From Fidelibacterota bacterium (GTDB taxonomy: Bacteria; Marinisomatota; Marinisomatia; Marinisomatales; S15-B10), in contig PAYY01000004.1 of the NCBI GenBank assembly GCA_002715465.1, forward strand, positions 1 to 25,000: a DNA stretch of 25,000 nucleotides. Reading direction: 5' to 3'. Position 1 is the stretch's first letter. Each line of letters opens with the position of its first letter. Below the pieces are notes generated by a model. That model made no database searches. It was given only the letters and a program-made list of their open reading frames with translations, and was not told the DNA's origin. Made by a program: the position numbers and the translations under genes. Positions 23,877 through 25,000 of this stretch are shown piece after piece.

Positions 23877-25000
23877 CTATTCACATTTGGAGTAACCACA
23901 ACTAGGACATGTCACACATCCATTCTCATGAAAGATATCACTACCACAATCTGGGCAGGTAACCATAGTACGTGGATTATAGTTGTTTTCCTTATTTATT
24001 CCTGGTGTCTCAACCATAGTAAACCGAGTTTTATTTCCATCTTGGACTGTACCATCAGTTTCTATAGGTCGGTCAAAAAGATAAGATTCTAAAGCTTTTC
24101 CTATTGCGTCAGGAGTAGAAAGAATAAGTTGACCATTTTCCCATGTAGGATTTGGCCCACTTATGCCTTTTAATTGTTTAACAACGTCCCCAGGATCGAT
24201 TCCTGAACGAAGTGCTAGAGAAATTAAGCGACTTATTGCTTCCGATTGTGCAGCAGCGTTTCCTCCAGCTTTCCCAATTGTTGTGAATACTTCACAAAGT
24301 CCTTTATTATCTTCATTGATGGTGATATAAAGAGATCCTTCACCAGTACGAATTCGTTTTGTTACACCTTTAGTTTCTCCTGGTCTTACTCTAGGTCGAA
24401 GATCTCCACTAGCTCGTCTAGGTGAAACTATTTCCTGTGAGTTCACATTCCTCTCTTCTCCATTTTCTTTAGCTTTTTGTTCTTCGGATATGAGGATGCC
24501 TTCTCTTGAACTCTCACGGTAAACAGTTATACCTTTCAAACCAGCCTTATATGCTCTCATATAGATATCAGCGACGGTATCTTTATTAACATTAGCAGAA
24601 AGATTAACTGTTGAACTAATTGATGTATCAATATATTTTTGAATTACACCCTGCATTTTAACTCGGAAATATGGATCAATGTCATGAGAAGTAACAACAT
24701 ATTCAGGTAGATTGTCATCATTTCCGAAAAGTTCTTTTACTGTAGGGTGGTAAACTTTGAATTCTTTGAATGTATTACCATAGCCATCATTCTGTTTTAC
24801 TCGTCGAAAATATGATGTTTGAAAAACAGGCTCTATACCAGATGTAACTTGTGCCACTATTGCACCGCTTCCAGTAGGTGGGACAGTCAAAAGGGTAGCA
24901 TTTCTTATACCATGTTTTTTGATTTTATTTTTAAGATCATCATTTAACTGTTCAATAAATTTACTTTTTTCAAACCCATTCCATTCAAAATTAGGGAATG
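23877..25000 (-). CDS. nrdJ: Class II (adenosylcobalamin-dependent) ribonucleotide reductase, C-terminal part
   Basis: Reduces ribonucleotides to deoxyribonucleotides using adenosylcobalamin. The 5' end is beyond the window, and about 373 C-terminal residues are seen. The frame continues past the TTG-coded leucine at 24888-24890 to the edge (FPNFEWNGFE, then HGIRNATLL). LLTVPPTGSGAIVAQVTSGIEPVFQ corresponds to the PTGS...SGIEP loop near the active-site barrel. VNLSANVNKDTVADIYMRAYKAGLKGITVYRESSREGIL follows, then a NrdJ-specific C-terminal region and a zinc-ribbon-like end CPDCGSDIFHENGC with two further cysteine pairs. Oxygen-independent, needs vitamin B12. Confidence 0.92.
   Translation of the reverse strand, partial: FPNFEWNGFEKSKFIEQLNDDLKNKIKKHGIRNATLLTVPPTGSGAIVAQVTSGIEPVFQTSYFRRVKQNDGYGNTFKEFKVYHPTVKELFGNDDNLPEYVVTSHDIDPYFRVKMQGVIQKYIDTSISSTVNLSANVNKDTVADIYMRAYKAGLKGITVYRESSREGILISEEQKAKENGEERNVNSQEIVSPRRASGDLRPRVRPGETKGVTKRIRTGEGSLYITINEDNKGLCEVFTTIGKAGGNAAAQSEAISRLISLALRSGIDPGDVVKQLKGISGPNPTWENGQLILSTPDAIGKALESYLFDRPIETDGTVQDGNKTRFTMVETPGINKENNYNPRTMVTCPDCGSDIFHENGCVTCPSCGYSKCE

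Overview
The window is AT-rich, gene-dense bacterial DNA of housekeeping character. It has no rRNA, tRNA, insertion sequence, CRISPR array or phage gene that I can see. No gap between genes exceeds about 170 bases. The gene set (group II geranylgeranylglyceryl-phosphate synthase, PyrR with a PyrR-type mRNA leader, cobalamin-dependent ribonucleotide reductase, OGG1-type glycosylase, run rplM-rpsI-rpsB-tsf-pyrH-frr) suggests the FCB side of the bacterial tree. An uncultured marine lineage such as Marinimicrobia/SAR406 is my best guess, but this is inference from gene content and base composition, not proof.

Layout. 1-4460: end of the spc operon and the whole alpha operon (secY 3' part, map, rpmJ, rpsM, rpsK, rpsD, rpoA, rplQ); infA is not at its usual place between map and rpmJ. 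4495-5667: exported GHL10/DUF187-type glycosidase-like protein whose first codons overlap a terminator-like hairpin. 5834-6498: a secreted protein of unknown function and a small DUF350-like membrane protein, closed by a strong terminator. 6659-9488: efp, accB, accC, gcvH. 9507-10837: bacterial GGGP synthase and a GmhA-type sugar-phosphate isomerase. 10867-13535: Xer recombinase, M50 site-2-protease-like membrane protease, a 41-residue membrane protein and a glutamate formimidoyltransferase. 13630-16291: mutL and miaA. 16321-19194: PyrR-responsive leader then pyrR-pyrB-pyrC. 19295-22977: rplM, rpsI, rpsB, tsf, pyrH, frr. On the minus strand, 23823-22984 is an OGG1-like glycosylase, and 25000-23877 is the C-terminal part of a class II ribonucleotide reductase, cut by the window edge.

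How the parts fit: most of the window is growth machinery, covering protein export, ribosome, RNA polymerase, translation factors, ribosome recycling, pyrimidine and fatty-acid precursors, mismatch and oxidative DNA repair, and deoxynucleotide supply. The most unusual points are the likely SD-masking PyrR leader, the hairpin at the start of the GHL10 gene, a Xer gene whose best start looks like ACG, the archaeal-type lipid enzyme, and a two-gene envelope unit of unknown function. I found no convincing entirely new multi-gene system.
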